Positions 17,472 through 27,598 of a DNA stretch of 64,000 bases are shown here, piece after piece (positions within the stretch are counted from its first letter, which is position 1; each line of letters opens with the position of its first letter). Location of the stretch: positions 1 through 64,000 of the forward strand of contig CAWDUJ010000006.1 of NCBI GenBank assembly GCA_963805455.1. Direction: 5' to 3'. The position numbers and the translations under genes were made by a program. The notes beneath the pieces are model-generated. The model saw nothing but the letters and a program-made list of their open reading frames with translations. It ran no database searches and was not told the DNA's origin. Source of the DNA: VRUE01 sp963805455 (GTDB lineage Bacteria > Actinomycetota > Thermoleophilia > Solirubrobacterales > 70-9).

Positions 17472-18155
17472 TTACACGCCGGGTGGGCCCGGGGCGCCGA
17501 CGCGATCGTTTTGCTCGGGGCTCTTGAGCTCGTTACGGACGTGCCAGACCCGCTGGATCGTGGTGACCGTGGTCAGCGCGGCGATCGCGTAGATCGCGGG
17601 TGCCAGCAATTCGAAATCCCCGATTCCGGCGCCCTTGGCGAAGACCAAGCCGATCGAAAGTAGCACTACCCGGACCGGCCGCGTCGCCAACCCGACCTTG
17701 CACTCGACCCCGAGCGCCTCGGCCCGGGCACGGGTGTAGGAGACCATCAGCGAGCCGAGCACGGCGACGACGCACATCGCGGCCGCGAAGTCGTCGCCGG
17801 TCGCCGCGAAGTAACCGGCGACGGCAGCCAGGACGACCCCCTCCTCGATCCGGTCGAGGGTCGAGTCGAGGAAGGCGCCAAACAGCGTCCCCTTGCCCGA
17901 CATCCGCGAGTAGCGGCCGTCGAGCGTGTCCATCACCGAGCCGACGATGAAGGCGATCCCGGCGAGGAAGAAAAGGCGCTGGGTGATCAGCGCCGCGGCG
18001 AGGAGGTTGAGTATCAGGCCGACGCCGGAGATCGCGTTCGGCGTCAGGCGCGACTCGATCAGCCGCTCGCGGGCGTAGACCCGCAGCTCCTGAGTGCTGC
18101 GGGTCTGACGGCCGTTACGGCGGGCCCCGGGTGCCCTGGGGGGCGCAGAGTCCAT
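17472..18155 (-). CDS. CDP-alcohol phosphatidyltransferase (candidate phosphatidylinositol-phosphate synthase)
   Basis: This 227-residue integral membrane protein carries the CDP-alcohol phosphotransferase signature DTLDGRYSRMSGKG followed by GAFLDSTLDR (DG-x2-x-R ... G-x3-D-x3-D, with Ser in place of the usual Ala). It exchanges CMP of CDP-diacylglycerol for an alcohol. The adjacent ino1 gene supplies inositol 1-phosphate, so phosphatidylinositol-phosphate synthase is the likely activity. RLTPNAISGVGLILNLLAA starts the first helix pair. Phosphatidylglycerophosphate synthase is an alternative. Confidence 0.85.
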   Translation of the reverse strand: MDSAPPRAPGARRNGRQTRSTQELRVYARERLIESRLTPNAISGVGLILNLLAAALITQRLFFLAGIAFIVGSVMDTLDGRYSRMSGKGTLFGAFLDSTLDRIEEGVVLAAVAGYFAATGDDFAAAMCVVAVLGSLMVSYTRARAEALGVECKVGLATRPVRVVLLSIGLVFAKGAGIGDFELLAPAIYAIAALTTVTTIQRVWHVRNELKSPEQNDRVGAPGPPGV

Positions 18156-18190
18156 GCGCGATTGAGGCTAGTTCATCGGACGGGGGCCGG

Positions 18191-18967
18191 TCAGGCCTCC
18201 GCCTCCTGCGAGCGGGCTGTCCGGAATGACCAGGCCTCGGGCCGGGCCCGGGCAAACAGGCGCTGGGCGACCACCGCGGATGTGAGCGCCACCCCCCAGC
18301 CGAGCACGGCGTCGATCCAGTAGTGGTTGCCGGTGACGATCACGACCCAGAGGATCATCAGCGGCCAGGCTGCCCAGAAGGCGCGCGACCACCAGCTCCG
18401 GCAGACCAGAGCCCCGGTGGCGCCGATCATGACCGCGAAGGCGCAGTGCATGCTCGGGATCGCGGCGTAGGGATTGATGAACGACTTCGCCAGGGCCGAG
18501 TCGTGTTTGATTCCGGAGAAGCTGTTGATGGTGTCTACGAACCCGTACTCGGGGAACATTCTGGGCGGCGCGGTCGGGTAGAGCGTGTAGCCGACGAGCG
18601 CCAGGCCCATCGCGATCACGAACATGTTGCGGACGAAGTTGTAGGACTCGTTGCGGAACAGGTAGAGCCAGAACAGGAACCCGAGCGCGATCGAGAACTG
18701 GGCGTTGAGATAGAGCTGGTCGGCGAGGTCGATCACCCAGCGCGTCGGCAGGAAGAAGGACTGCACCTGGGGCTCGAACAGGGTGCCCATCGACTGCTCG
18801 AAATGGATCACCTGCTGGCCGTTGGCCATCGCCACCGATTTCTCACCGTCGGCGACGCCCCGGACCGCGGTGTAGGCGAGGTCGACGCCGACCAGGATCA
18901 GCACCTGGCGGCCGAGGTCGCCCCAGCCTTTGGGCAGCCTCGAATCTATCGCGGAGATCGCGCGCAT
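18191..18967 (-). CDS. PAP2/Aur1-like membrane phosphatase or inositolphosphotransferase
   Basis: This 258-residue polytopic protein has the PAP2 motifs of the Aur1/inositolphosphotransferase branch: PTAPPRMFPEYGFVD, NPYAAIPSMHCAF and TGNHYWIDAVLGWG, where the two His act in catalysis. It is 35 nt upstream of the CDP-alcohol phosphotransferase gene and on the same strand as ino1. It might dephosphorylate phosphatidylinositol phosphate, the step missing from the pathway, or transfer inositol phosphate to another lipid. Both are inferences. Confidence 0.85.
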   Translation of the reverse strand: MRAISAIDSRLPKGWGDLGRQVLILVGVDLAYTAVRGVADGEKSVAMANGQQVIHFEQSMGTLFEPQVQSFFLPTRWVIDLADQLYLNAQFSIALGFLFWLYLFRNESYNFVRNMFVIAMGLALVGYTLYPTAPPRMFPEYGFVDTINSFSGIKHDSALAKSFINPYAAIPSMHCAFAVMIGATGALVCRSWWSRAFWAAWPLMILWVVIVTGNHYWIDAVLGWGVALTSAVVAQRLFARARPEAWSFRTARSQEAEA

Positions 18968-19013
18968 CCGGCAATTGTAATCCGCCGGTTGACGGGCATC
19001 GTGGAGATTCGTC

Positions 19014-19832
19014 TCATTCAGCGAGGAATTCGAGTACGCGGTCGATGACCGTCGGGTCGTCGATCCAGGGCCAGTGGCCCGCCCCCGCCCGGATCTCGAC
19101 CTGGGCGTTGCCGATTGCCGCGGCGGTGTCCTCGGCGAATCGGGGCGCCAGATAGCGGTCCTGGTCCCCCCAGAGCACCAGCGCCGGGCACTCGATCCGG
19201 CCGAGGTCCCTGCCGGCGGCGACGAGGCGGTCGGGGTCGGCGTGGCGGTAGAGGCGCAGGATCGCCCGGCTCGTTCCCTTGTCCCAGTAGCGCCAGGTCC
19301 GGTCGATGAACTGCTCCGGCATCGGGCTCCAATCGCCGCGTGCCTGGCGCATCGCCAGCGCCATCGAGCGCTTCGTCCCGGTCGCGGTGACGAACTCGCC
19401 GAAGGGGCGCCGGCGCCAGACCTGGGCCACCCAGTGCCAGCGGAAGCCGGGGGTGAAGGGGACGACGTTCATCACCACCAGCCGCTCGACTTGGTCCGGG
19501 CGCCGCTGGGCGCCGATCAGCGCCAGGCAGCCCCAGTCGTGGACGACCAGCTTCCGCTTGCCGATCCCAAGCTCTTCGAGGGCGCGTTCGAGAAACGCGG
19601 AGAGGCCGTACATCGAGTAGTCGAAGCTCTTCGGGTCCGGGCGGGCCGAGCGCCCCCAGCCCGGCATGTCGATCGCGATCGAGGGCCCACCTCGCTCCAT
19701 GAACGGCACCCAGTCCTCGCCGTGGGAGGGGTTTCCGTGGCAGTAGACGACCGGCGTCCCCTCTCCCGGCACCCGCCGGTAGAAGGCGCGGACGCCGTCG
19801 ACCAGAATCTCCCCCTCCTCGATTGCCGCCAC
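19014..19832 (-). CDS. haloalkane-dehalogenase-like alpha/beta hydrolase
   Basis: GTG at 19832 (VAAIEEGEILVDG) gives 272 residues. The nucleophile elbow is VVHDWGCLAL, with Asp rather than Ser, and the HGNPSHGEDW segment supplies the Asn expected in the halide site of haloalkane dehalogenases. The acid lies in WGDQDRYLAP and the base in GAGHWPWIDDP. These fit haloalkane dehalogenase subfamily II or a close epoxide-hydrolase relative. The longer frame upstream overlaps the divergent nth promoter and was not used. Confidence 0.85.
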   Translation of the reverse strand: MAAIEEGEILVDGVRAFYRRVPGEGTPVVYCHGNPSHGEDWVPFMERGGPSIAIDMPGWGRSARPDPKSFDYSMYGLSAFLERALEELGIGKRKLVVHDWGCLALIGAQRRPDQVERLVVMNVVPFTPGFRWHWVAQVWRRRPFGEFVTATGTKRSMALAMRQARGDWSPMPEQFIDRTWRYWDKGTSRAILRLYRHADPDRLVAAGRDLGRIECPALVLWGDQDRYLAPRFAEDTAAAIGNAQVEIRAGAGHWPWIDDPTVIDRVLEFLAE

Positions 19833-19938
19833 CGGGAGAGCATATGTCCGGCCAATAGGGTCAGGTCGATGAGTGCGGAGCGAGCCAAATGAGGCATATC
19901 TGGTTCTTGGCGCCGCGAGCAAAGCGCGAAATTTCCTG

Positions 19939-20604
19939 ATGGAGTGGAAACGACCGACGAGGAGGCGGGTGCGGGCGATCCGGGAACGGCTGCGCGAGCT
20001 CTACGGGAAGCCCGTCAACCATCCCCACGGGCACCCGATCGCGGAGCTGATCCGGACCGTCCTCTCCCAGCACACCAACGACCGCAATCGCGATCGCGCC
20101 TACGCCCGGCTCCGCGAGCGCTTCCCGACCTGGGAGGAGGTCCGCGACGCGCCGGTCGAGGAGGTCGAGGAGGCGATCCGCCCGGGCGGGCTCGGCAAGC
20201 AGAAGGCGCCCCGCATCCAGCAGATCCTCGAACGCCTCGGCGACCCCCCCGACCTCGACTGGACCGAGGCCGCGCCGCGCGAGGAGTCGATGGAGTTCCT
20301 GCTCGGACTGCCCGGCGTCGGCCGCAAAACTTCGGCCTGCGTCCTGATCTTCACCTGGGGGATCCCGGAGATCCCGGTCGACGTCCACATCCACCGGGTG
20401 GGGGGCCGGCTCGGCCTGATCCCGCCCGGAACGAGCTTCGATCGCGCCCACGACGAGATGCTGGCGGTGGTCGATTCCGAGGACGCCTACGAGCTGCACA
20501 TGAACCTGATCCGGCACGGCCGCGAGGTCTGCCGGCCGAAGCCTCGCTGCGAGGAGTGCGGCCTGCGCCGAATGTGCCCCTTCTATAGGGAGATGCGACG
20601 GTAG
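19939..20604 (+). CDS. nth: endonuclease III-family DNA glycosylase
   Basis: The start is uncertain: ATG at 19939 (MEWKRPTRRR) gives 221 residues, and the frame is open from 19873. The helix-hairpin-helix LLGLPGVGRKTSACVL has the catalytic Lys, and IPVDVHIHRVGGRLGL the catalytic Asp. The 4Fe-4S loop is C-x5-C-x2-C-x5-C (CRPKPRCEECGLRRMC). It excises oxidised pyrimidines in base excision repair. The hydrolase gene is divergent; a cytochrome gene follows after 32 nt. Confidence 0.92.
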   Translation: MEWKRPTRRRVRAIRERLRELYGKPVNHPHGHPIAELIRTVLSQHTNDRNRDRAYARLRERFPTWEEVRDAPVEEVEEAIRPGGLGKQKAPRIQQILERLGDPPDLDWTEAAPREESMEFLLGLPGVGRKTSACVLIFTWGIPEIPVDVHIHRVGGRLGLIPPGTSFDRAHDEMLAVVDSEDAYELHMNLIRHGREVCRPKPRCEECGLRRMCPFYREMRR

Positions 20605-20636
20605 TATCTCCGCCGCTTCAGCTTCAGCCCCAAAAC

Positions 20637-21047
20637 ATGAGCAGAAAAACCTTCATCGTCTTCGGCATCGTGGTCCTCGTCCTCGCGGCGGTGATCCCCT
20701 GGCTGGTGTTCCGCGCCGACGGCGACGCTGCCCGGGGCCGCGAGAAGGTCTCCGCCAACCTCGAAAAGGGCCAGAGCCTGTTCGAGACGAACTGCGGGAC
20801 CTGCCACACGCTCTACTCGGCGGGAACCGACGGCAACTTCGGCCCCGACCTCGACGAACTGCTCGCCGCGACCGGCCCGGCCACCGACAAGAAAACGATC
20901 GAATCGACCGAAGGCCGGGTCCTCAACGCGATCGAAGAAGGCGTCGACAGCAGCAGCACCCCGGGCCGGATGCCGGAGGGGATCCTCTCCGGCGAACAGG
21001 CCGAACAGGTCGCCGAATTCGTCGCCGCCACCGCCGGCCGCGGCTAG
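20637..21047 (+). CDS. membrane-anchored c-type cytochrome
   Basis: The 136-residue protein starts with an uncleaved-looking N-terminal helix (IVFGIVVLVLAAVIPWLVF) that would anchor it outside the cell membrane. The heme-binding CGTCH motif is near residue 57, and the Met ligand is likely in GRMPEGIL. It is a class I mono-heme cytochrome of the kind that feeds terminal oxidases. There is no oxidase gene in the window. Confidence 0.88.
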   Translation: MSRKTFIVFGIVVLVLAAVIPWLVFRADGDAARGREKVSANLEKGQSLFETNCGTCHTLYSAGTDGNFGPDLDELLAATGPATDKKTIESTEGRVLNAIEEGVDSSSTPGRMPEGILSGEQAEQVAEFVAATAGRG

Positions 21048-21052
21048 CACCC

Positions 21053-21081
21053 CCGGACCCGAGGGCCCGGGGGTGTTGTGC
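21053..21081. terminator. bidirectional stem-loop between convergent genes
   Basis: Between the cytochrome stop and the convergent EEP gene the sequence forms a 9-bp stem CACCCCCGG/CCGGGGGTG with further inner pairing. The flanks have only a short T-containing tail (TTGTG), so it is a GC-rich terminator candidate rather than a classic U-tract terminator. Its position between two gene ends supports this. Confidence 0.55.
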
Positions 21082-21088
21082 CTGATGC

Positions 21089-22336
21089 CTAGTCGTCGAG
21101 ATTCAGCGCGCTGAACAGGCCCGCGTGATCCGAGTCCCAGAACCCGTTGACCGGGTTCAGGCCCGTCACCATCGAGCTCTTCAGCGTGACCACGTCGGGG
21201 TTGCGGGTCATCACGTGATCGACCTGGTGGTCGAAGTCGGTGATGCTGCCGCCGCCGCCGACGGCCAGCAGCGACGAGTTGAGGCAGCAGCCGAGCGGTA
21301 CGTTGGTGCTGCGCTCGACCATCCCCGCCGCCAACAGGTCGTTGTAGGCGAGGGTGTCCGCCCCGGTGACCGTGTCGTCGTCCGAGTTGAGGTCACCGAC
21401 CAGAACGACCGGCAGCGAGCTCGTCAGGGGCCCACCGGGAGCGACCAGTTCGTCGGCCTGGGCCTGGCGGATCAGGGGATGGAACGACTCCAGGTGCGTG
21501 TTGACGAAATGGAACGGGCCGCTGCCGCGAACACTGGCATCGGTCGAGGTCCAGCCTCGCGCGATCGGTTTCGGCTGGCCCAGGATCGGCAGTTCGATCA
21601 GGGTGTTGAAATTCGCACCCTGCTCGTTCCAGGTATGGACGCCGGCACCGTTGCGGGCGAGGATCACGTCCCGCATCGTGAGGTGGCCGATCAGCTCGGC
21701 GGTCGAGAAGCCAGGCAGCGGACCGTCGCCTGGGACTTCGTTCATGTCTGCCGGTGCTTCGAGGTCGAACTCCGGCTGGACGAAGACGACCCTGTATCGC
21801 GAACCGGGCCCCTTGTTCAGCTGATTGAGGAGCAGTTCGAGGTAGTCGTAATTCACCGGCGTCGCCGAGGCCGAGAGCGGCGTGGTTTCCCAGTTCGCGA
21901 CCTCCTGCATGCCGACCAGGTCTGGCCTGGTCCGCAGGATCTCGTTCGCGAGACCCTTGGCGCGGGTTGGGAAGTCGTTGGCGACGACTTCGCGGAGGAT
22001 CTGGCCGTCGGCTGCTGCGAGCTCATCCGGTGTTTCCGCTGCGACCGCCGGATCGAGGACGGCACCGAGGTAGAGGTTGCGGCTCATGACGTTGACCTCG
22101 GACCCCCTGTGGTGACCGTGGCCGTGCCCATGGTTGTGGCCGTGGTTGTGGCCATGGTTGTGGCCATGCCCATGGTCGTGGCCCTTGCCGTGGTGGCCGT
22201 TGTCGTGGCCCTTGCCGTGGTCGTCGTGCCCGTGCCCACCGGCCGTGGCGGCTGCGGGCAGCAGGATCGCCAGGGCCAGCGCTGCGGCGATCGCCAGCAG
22301 CGACATGGTCCGTCTCAATGCGTGAACGTTGCTCAA
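21089..22336 (-). CDS. secreted His-rich endonuclease/exonuclease/phosphatase-family protein
   Basis: This 415-residue protein has a Sec signal (LLAIAAALALAILLPAAATA), then about 40 residues of HGH/HNHGHGHNHG repeats, then an EEP domain. The domain shows VNVMSRNLYLG, the catalytic Glu in DLVGMQEVANWE, VNTHLES, VVLVGDLNSDDD and the terminal WDSDHAGLFSAL. The His-rich linker should bind Zn2+, Cu2+ or Ni2+. An extracellular nuclease or phosphodiesterase is likely; sphingomyelinase-like activity cannot be excluded. Confidence 0.88.
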   Translation of the reverse strand: MSNVHALRRTMSLLAIAAALALAILLPAAATAGGHGHDDHGKGHDNGHHGKGHDHGHGHNHGHNHGHNHGHGHGHHRGSEVNVMSRNLYLGAVLDPAVAAETPDELAAADGQILREVVANDFPTRAKGLANEILRTRPDLVGMQEVANWETTPLSASATPVNYDYLELLLNQLNKGPGSRYRVVFVQPEFDLEAPADMNEVPGDGPLPGFSTAELIGHLTMRDVILARNGAGVHTWNEQGANFNTLIELPILGQPKPIARGWTSTDASVRGSGPFHFVNTHLESFHPLIRQAQADELVAPGGPLTSSLPVVLVGDLNSDDDTVTGADTLAYNDLLAAGMVERSTNVPLGCCLNSSLLAVGGGGSITDFDHQVDHVMTRNPDVVTLKSSMVTGLNPVNGFWDSDHAGLFSALNLDD

Positions 22337-22579
22337 GTGTCCTCCTCGTCGGCGACCCGATCGGGTCGATTACGTTGAGGCGCTTCCCTGGGAGTCGCTT
22401 ATCCCCTGACTCCCCCTGTGCCGCGAATAACAAACCCACTATAGGCCGCAACGTCGCGGTGGCCAACGAAACGGGGCCGGCCGGGCAGTTCGATCTGCCA
22501 TACTCTGACTTAGATTTTCACAGTCCCCTTGTGGGACCAAGAGCCAGTCAAGACAAAACCCCTGGAGGTAGGCAGAAAA
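22337..22579. other. intergenic region upstream of dnaK, promoter not resolved
   Basis: This 243-nt divergent spacer between the EEP gene and dnaK must hold the heat-shock operon promoter. AT-rich stretches (TTAGATTTT near 22510, AACAAACCCACTATAGG near 22428) could hold -10 elements, but I cannot assign one firmly. I looked for the HAIR site bound by HspR (CTTGAGT-N7-ACTCAAG) and for CIRCE and found no good match. An SD GGAGG lies about 10 nt before the GTG. Confidence 0.4.
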
Positions 22580-24477
<1,898 letters not shown>

Positions 24478-24481
<4 letters not shown>

Positions 24482-25113
24482 CCAGTGAGCAAGGTCGCCC
24501 AAACCCCGGCATCCCCGGACGCGAAGCGGAGGAGATGCCGGGCAATGATGCGAACCAGCCCGCGGCCGACCCCGATCGCGATCTGACTCCCTCGGGGGAG
24601 GGCGCGGGCCCTGCCAACCCCGATCAGGGCGCGGGCCAGGTCGAGCGGGACCTCGACTCCCTCCTCGCCGACACCCAGCGGGAGCGGGACGAGTACCTCG
24701 ACCTGGCGAAGCGGACCAAGGCGGACTTCGAGAACTTCCGCAAGCGGATGGCGGCCGAGACCGAGGCCGCCGGCGCCCGCGGCAGGGCCGAGGTGCTCCG
24801 CGGTGTCGTCCCCGTGCTCGACGATCTCGAGCGGGCGCTGCACGCCGCCGGGCTCGACCCGGAGGGCGACTCCTCCGACGGGCTCGCCCACGGCGTGCTG
24901 CTCGTCTTCCGCAGCCTGCGCGAGGCGCTGAGCCGCAACGGGGTCGAGGCCGTCGACCCGAAGGGCGAGGTATTCGACCCCCAGGTCCACGAGGCACTCT
25001 CGACCCTGCCCGGCTCGGGCGCCGCGCCCGGAACCGTCGTCGAGGTCGTCCAGAAGGGATACCGCCTCGGCGACCAGCTGGTCCGCCCGGCCCGCGTCGT
25101 GGTCGCGGAGTGA
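24478..25113 (+). CDS. grpE: nucleotide exchange factor GrpE
   Basis: ATG at 24478 overlaps the dnaK stop and gives 211 residues. The first 57 residues are acidic and Pro-rich, followed by the coiled coil (LLADTQRERDEYLDLAKRTK, FENFRKRMAAETEAAG) and the beta domain ending GYRLGDQLVRPARVVV. A second in-frame ATG at 24535 follows an AG-rich GGAGGA but too closely for a good SD. A repeat hairpin (24505-24542) lies inside the N-terminal coding region. GrpE drives ADP release from DnaK. Confidence 0.95.
24505..24542 (+). repeat. palindromic element, 20-nt core type, inside grpE
   Basis: Arms CCCGGCATC (24505-24513) and GATGCCGGG (24534-24542) pair perfectly over 9 bp. They enclose the core CCCGGACGCGAAGCGGAGGA (24514-24533), which is identical to the core at 55470-55489, although the arms there are quite different. 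The core contains a CGC-GAA-GCG mini-hairpin and a GGAGGA that resembles an SD. The right arm contains an in-frame ATG (24535). Here the element is translated within the variable grpE N-terminus. Confidence 0.75.
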
Positions 25114-25122
25114 GGAGGCCCC

Positions 25123-26238
25123 TTGGCTGAGGATCTCTACAAGGTCCTGGGCGTCTCGAAGAAGGCGACCGACGACGAGATAAAGAAGGCGTACCGCAAA
25201 CTCGCGCGCCAGTACCACCCCGACCGCAACCCCGACGACCCGCAGGCCGAGGAGCGCTTCAAGGAGGTCCAGGGCGCCTACGACACCCTGTCCGATCCCG
25301 AGAAGCGCAAGGAGTACGACTCGGGCGGGGCCTTCGCCGGCTTCGGCCAGCGGCCGGGCCCGGGCGGTGCCGGCCCGTTCGGCGCCGGTGGCGGCGGCGC
25401 CGGGTTCGGCGGCGACCTCGGAGACATCTTCTCCAACATCTTCAGCCGCGGCGGCGGCCGGGCCGAACCGCAGCAGCCGCGGGGCCGCGACCTCGAAACC
25501 GAGACGGTGCTGAGCTTTGACCAGGCGATCAACGGCGCCCAGGTCAGCGTCACCGTCCCGAAGCAGGAACGCTGCCCGACCTGCCACGGCAACGGCGCCA
25601 AACCGGGGACCAGCCCCGTCACCTGCCCGCGATGCGAAGGACGCGGCATCGACTCCCAGAGCCAGGGCTTCTTCTCGATCAGCCAGCCCTGCCCCCAGTG
25701 CGGCGGGGCCGGCCAGATCATCGAGGACCCCTGCCCGACCTGCGGCGGCTCCGGCCTGACCCAGCAGACGAAGCGCTACAAGGTCAACATTCCGGCCGGG
25801 GTCAGGGACGGGACAAGGATCCGGCTCGCCGGTAAGGGCGAGGCCGGGCCGCGCGGCGGCCAGCCCGGCGACCTCTACGTCGTCACCCGGGTCACCCCGT
25901 CGCCGGTCTTCCAGCGACTCGACGGCGGCAACCTCGAGGTCTCGCTGCCGATCACGGTCGCCGAGGCGCTGCAGGGGGCGACGATCGAGGTCCCGACCCT
26001 GGACGGGACGAAGAAAATCAAGATCCCGCAGGGGACCAAGCAGGGGACGATCCAGCGCCTCCGCGGCGAGGGAGCGCCGAAGCGGGGTAAGAAGGGGCGC
26101 GGTGACATCCGCTACCGGCTCGAGATCGAGATGCCACAGAAGCTGACCAAGGAGCAGCGCGAGGCGGTCAAGAAACTCGACGAGGCCCTCAACGGCGACG
26201 ACCCGCGGGCCGAGCTGCTGCGGAAGGCCGGGCGATGA
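25123..26238 (+). CDS. dnaJ: co-chaperone DnaJ
   Basis: TTG at 25123, after GGAGG, gives 371 residues. A J domain with the HPD motif (QYHPDRNPDDP) is followed by a G/F-rich linker. Four CxxCxGxG zinc motifs follow (CPTCHGNG, CPRCEGRG, CPQCGGAG, CPTCGGSG), then the C-terminal client-binding domains. It stimulates DnaK ATPase activity. The stop overlaps the hspR ATG. Confidence 0.97.
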   Translation: MAEDLYKVLGVSKKATDDEIKKAYRKLARQYHPDRNPDDPQAEERFKEVQGAYDTLSDPEKRKEYDSGGAFAGFGQRPGPGGAGPFGAGGGGAGFGGDLGDIFSNIFSRGGGRAEPQQPRGRDLETETVLSFDQAINGAQVSVTVPKQERCPTCHGNGAKPGTSPVTCPRCEGRGIDSQSQGFFSISQPCPQCGGAGQIIEDPCPTCGGSGLTQQTKRYKVNIPAGVRDGTRIRLAGKGEAGPRGGQPGDLYVVTRVTPSPVFQRLDGGNLEVSLPITVAEALQGATIEVPTLDGTKKIKIPQGTKQGTIQRLRGEGAPKRGKKGRGDIRYRLEIEMPQKLTKEQREAVKKLDEALNGDDPRAELLRKAGR

Positions 26239-26600
26239 GCGCGAGCCGAGAGGGACGGCGGGTGACGAGCCGGGTCGAAGCGTCGATCGACGCCGAGCGC
26301 GGCGTCTTCATGATCTCGGTCGCGGCCGAGCTCGCCCACATGCATCCCCAAACGCTGCGGATGTACGAGGCCCGCGGGCTGATCGAGCCGAAGCGCTCGC
26401 CGAAGAACACCCGCCTCTACTCGCAGCGCGACGTCGAGCGGCTGCGCCGGATCCAGCGGATGACCTCCGAGCAGGGCCTCAACCTCGCCGGGGTCGAGAC
26501 CGTCTTCGACCTCGAGCAGAAAGTCGAACGGATGAAATCGGAGCTGGAGCGGGTAAGAAAGCGGGCAGCCGAGCTCGAGCGCGACAGGAAGGGAGCCTGA
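26235..26600 (+). CDS. hspR: heat-shock repressor HspR (MerR family)
   Basis: The 121-residue MerR-type regulator has the winged helix (ISVAAELAHMHPQTLRMYEARG, RRLYSQ-like NTRLYSQRDVERLRRIQ) and a C-terminal coiled coil (LEQKVERMKSELERVRKRAA). HspR represses dnaK and clpB operons in actinobacteria by binding HAIR sites with DnaK as corepressor. The gene is last in the dnaK-grpE-dnaJ series by overlaps, and the next ABC gene overlaps its stop. Confidence 0.93.
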   Translation: MSASREGRRVTSRVEASIDAERGVFMISVAAELAHMHPQTLRMYEARGLIEPKRSPKNTRLYSQRDVERLRRIQRMTSEQGLNLAGVETVFDLEQKVERMKSELERVRKRAAELERDRKGA

Positions 26601-27598
26601 TGGAGAACAACATCGAGGTCGAGGGGCTGATCCGCAAATTCAAGAACGGGCCCCTGGCCGTCGCCGGGATCGACCTCCACGTCGACCCGGGCGAGATCTA
26701 CGGTTTCCTCGGCCCCAACGGCGCGGGCAAGTCGACCACCGTCCACATGCTGACCACCCTGCTGCCGCCTACCGACGGCACGGCCCGGGTCGCCGGACAT
26801 GACATCGTCCGCGAAGGGCCCGCAGTGCGGGCCGCGATCGGCGCCGCGCTGCAGGAAGCGGCCCTCGATCCCCACCTGACCGGGCGCGAGCACATGCGGC
26901 TGCAGACCGCCCTGCATGGGCTGCCGCGCGAAGAGCGGGTCGCCCGCGGCAACGCGCTGCTCGAGCGGGTCGGGCTGCTCGACGCCGCCGACCGCAAGGT
27001 CGGCGGCTACTCGGGCGGGATGAAACGCCGCCTCGATCTCGCCCTGGCCCTGGTCCACGGGCCGCGGGTCCTCTTCCTTGACGAGCCGACGACCGGGCTC
27101 GACCCCCAGAGCCGGGCGGCGCTGTGGGACGAGGTGTCCCGCCTCGCCGGCCAGGAGGGGGTCACCGTCTTCCTCACCACCCAGTACCTGGAGGAGGCCG
27201 ACGTCCTCGCCGACCGGGTCGGGATCATCGACGACGGCAAGATCGTCGCCGAGGGGACGCCGGACGAGCTCAAGGACGAGATCGGCCGGCCGAGCCTCGA
27301 GATCACCCCGTGCAATCCGGCCGAGGCCGAGCAGGTGCTTGGCGTGATGCAGCGATTCGGCGAGCGGGTGCCGGCAGCGCGCGACGCGCTGGCCGTCCGT
27401 CTGGAGGTGGGCACCGAGGGGCTTGCCGACGTCGTCAGGGCGCTCGACGCCGAGGGGCTCCGATTTGACGACATCGATCTCCACGCTCCGAGCCTCGACG
27501 ACGTCTTCCTCGAGAAGACCGGCCGCCACCTCGAGGGCGCCGGCGACGACGGCGAGATGCCGACCGGCGAACAATCCCTCGAGGGGGCCGCAGCGTGA
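26600..27598 (+). CDS. ABC transporter ATP-binding protein (DrrA-type)
   Basis: The 332-residue ATPase has Walker A (GPNGAGKST), Q-loop region, signature (GGYSGGMKRRLDLALAL) and Walker B (VLFLDEPTTGLDPQSR), plus a C-terminal extension like daunorubicin-resistance DrrA proteins. It would energise the two permeases encoded next. ATG at 26600 shares a base with the hspR stop, so it is tied to the heat-shock operon. Substrate is unknown. Confidence 0.93.
   Translation: MENNIEVEGLIRKFKNGPLAVAGIDLHVDPGEIYGFLGPNGAGKSTTVHMLTTLLPPTDGTARVAGHDIVREGPAVRAAIGAALQEAALDPHLTGREHMRLQTALHGLPREERVARGNALLERVGLLDAADRKVGGYSGGMKRRLDLALALVHGPRVLFLDEPTTGLDPQSRAALWDEVSRLAGQEGVTVFLTTQYLEEADVLADRVGIIDDGKIVAEGTPDELKDEIGRPSLEITPCNPAEAEQVLGVMQRFGERVPAARDALAVRLEVGTEGLADVVRALDAEGLRFDDIDLHAPSLDDVFLEKTGRHLEGAGDDGEMPTGEQSLEGAAA

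Noticed and set aside
22337..22579. HAIR or CIRCE operator upstream of dnaK
   Set aside because: No inverted repeat close to either consensus was found by eye.
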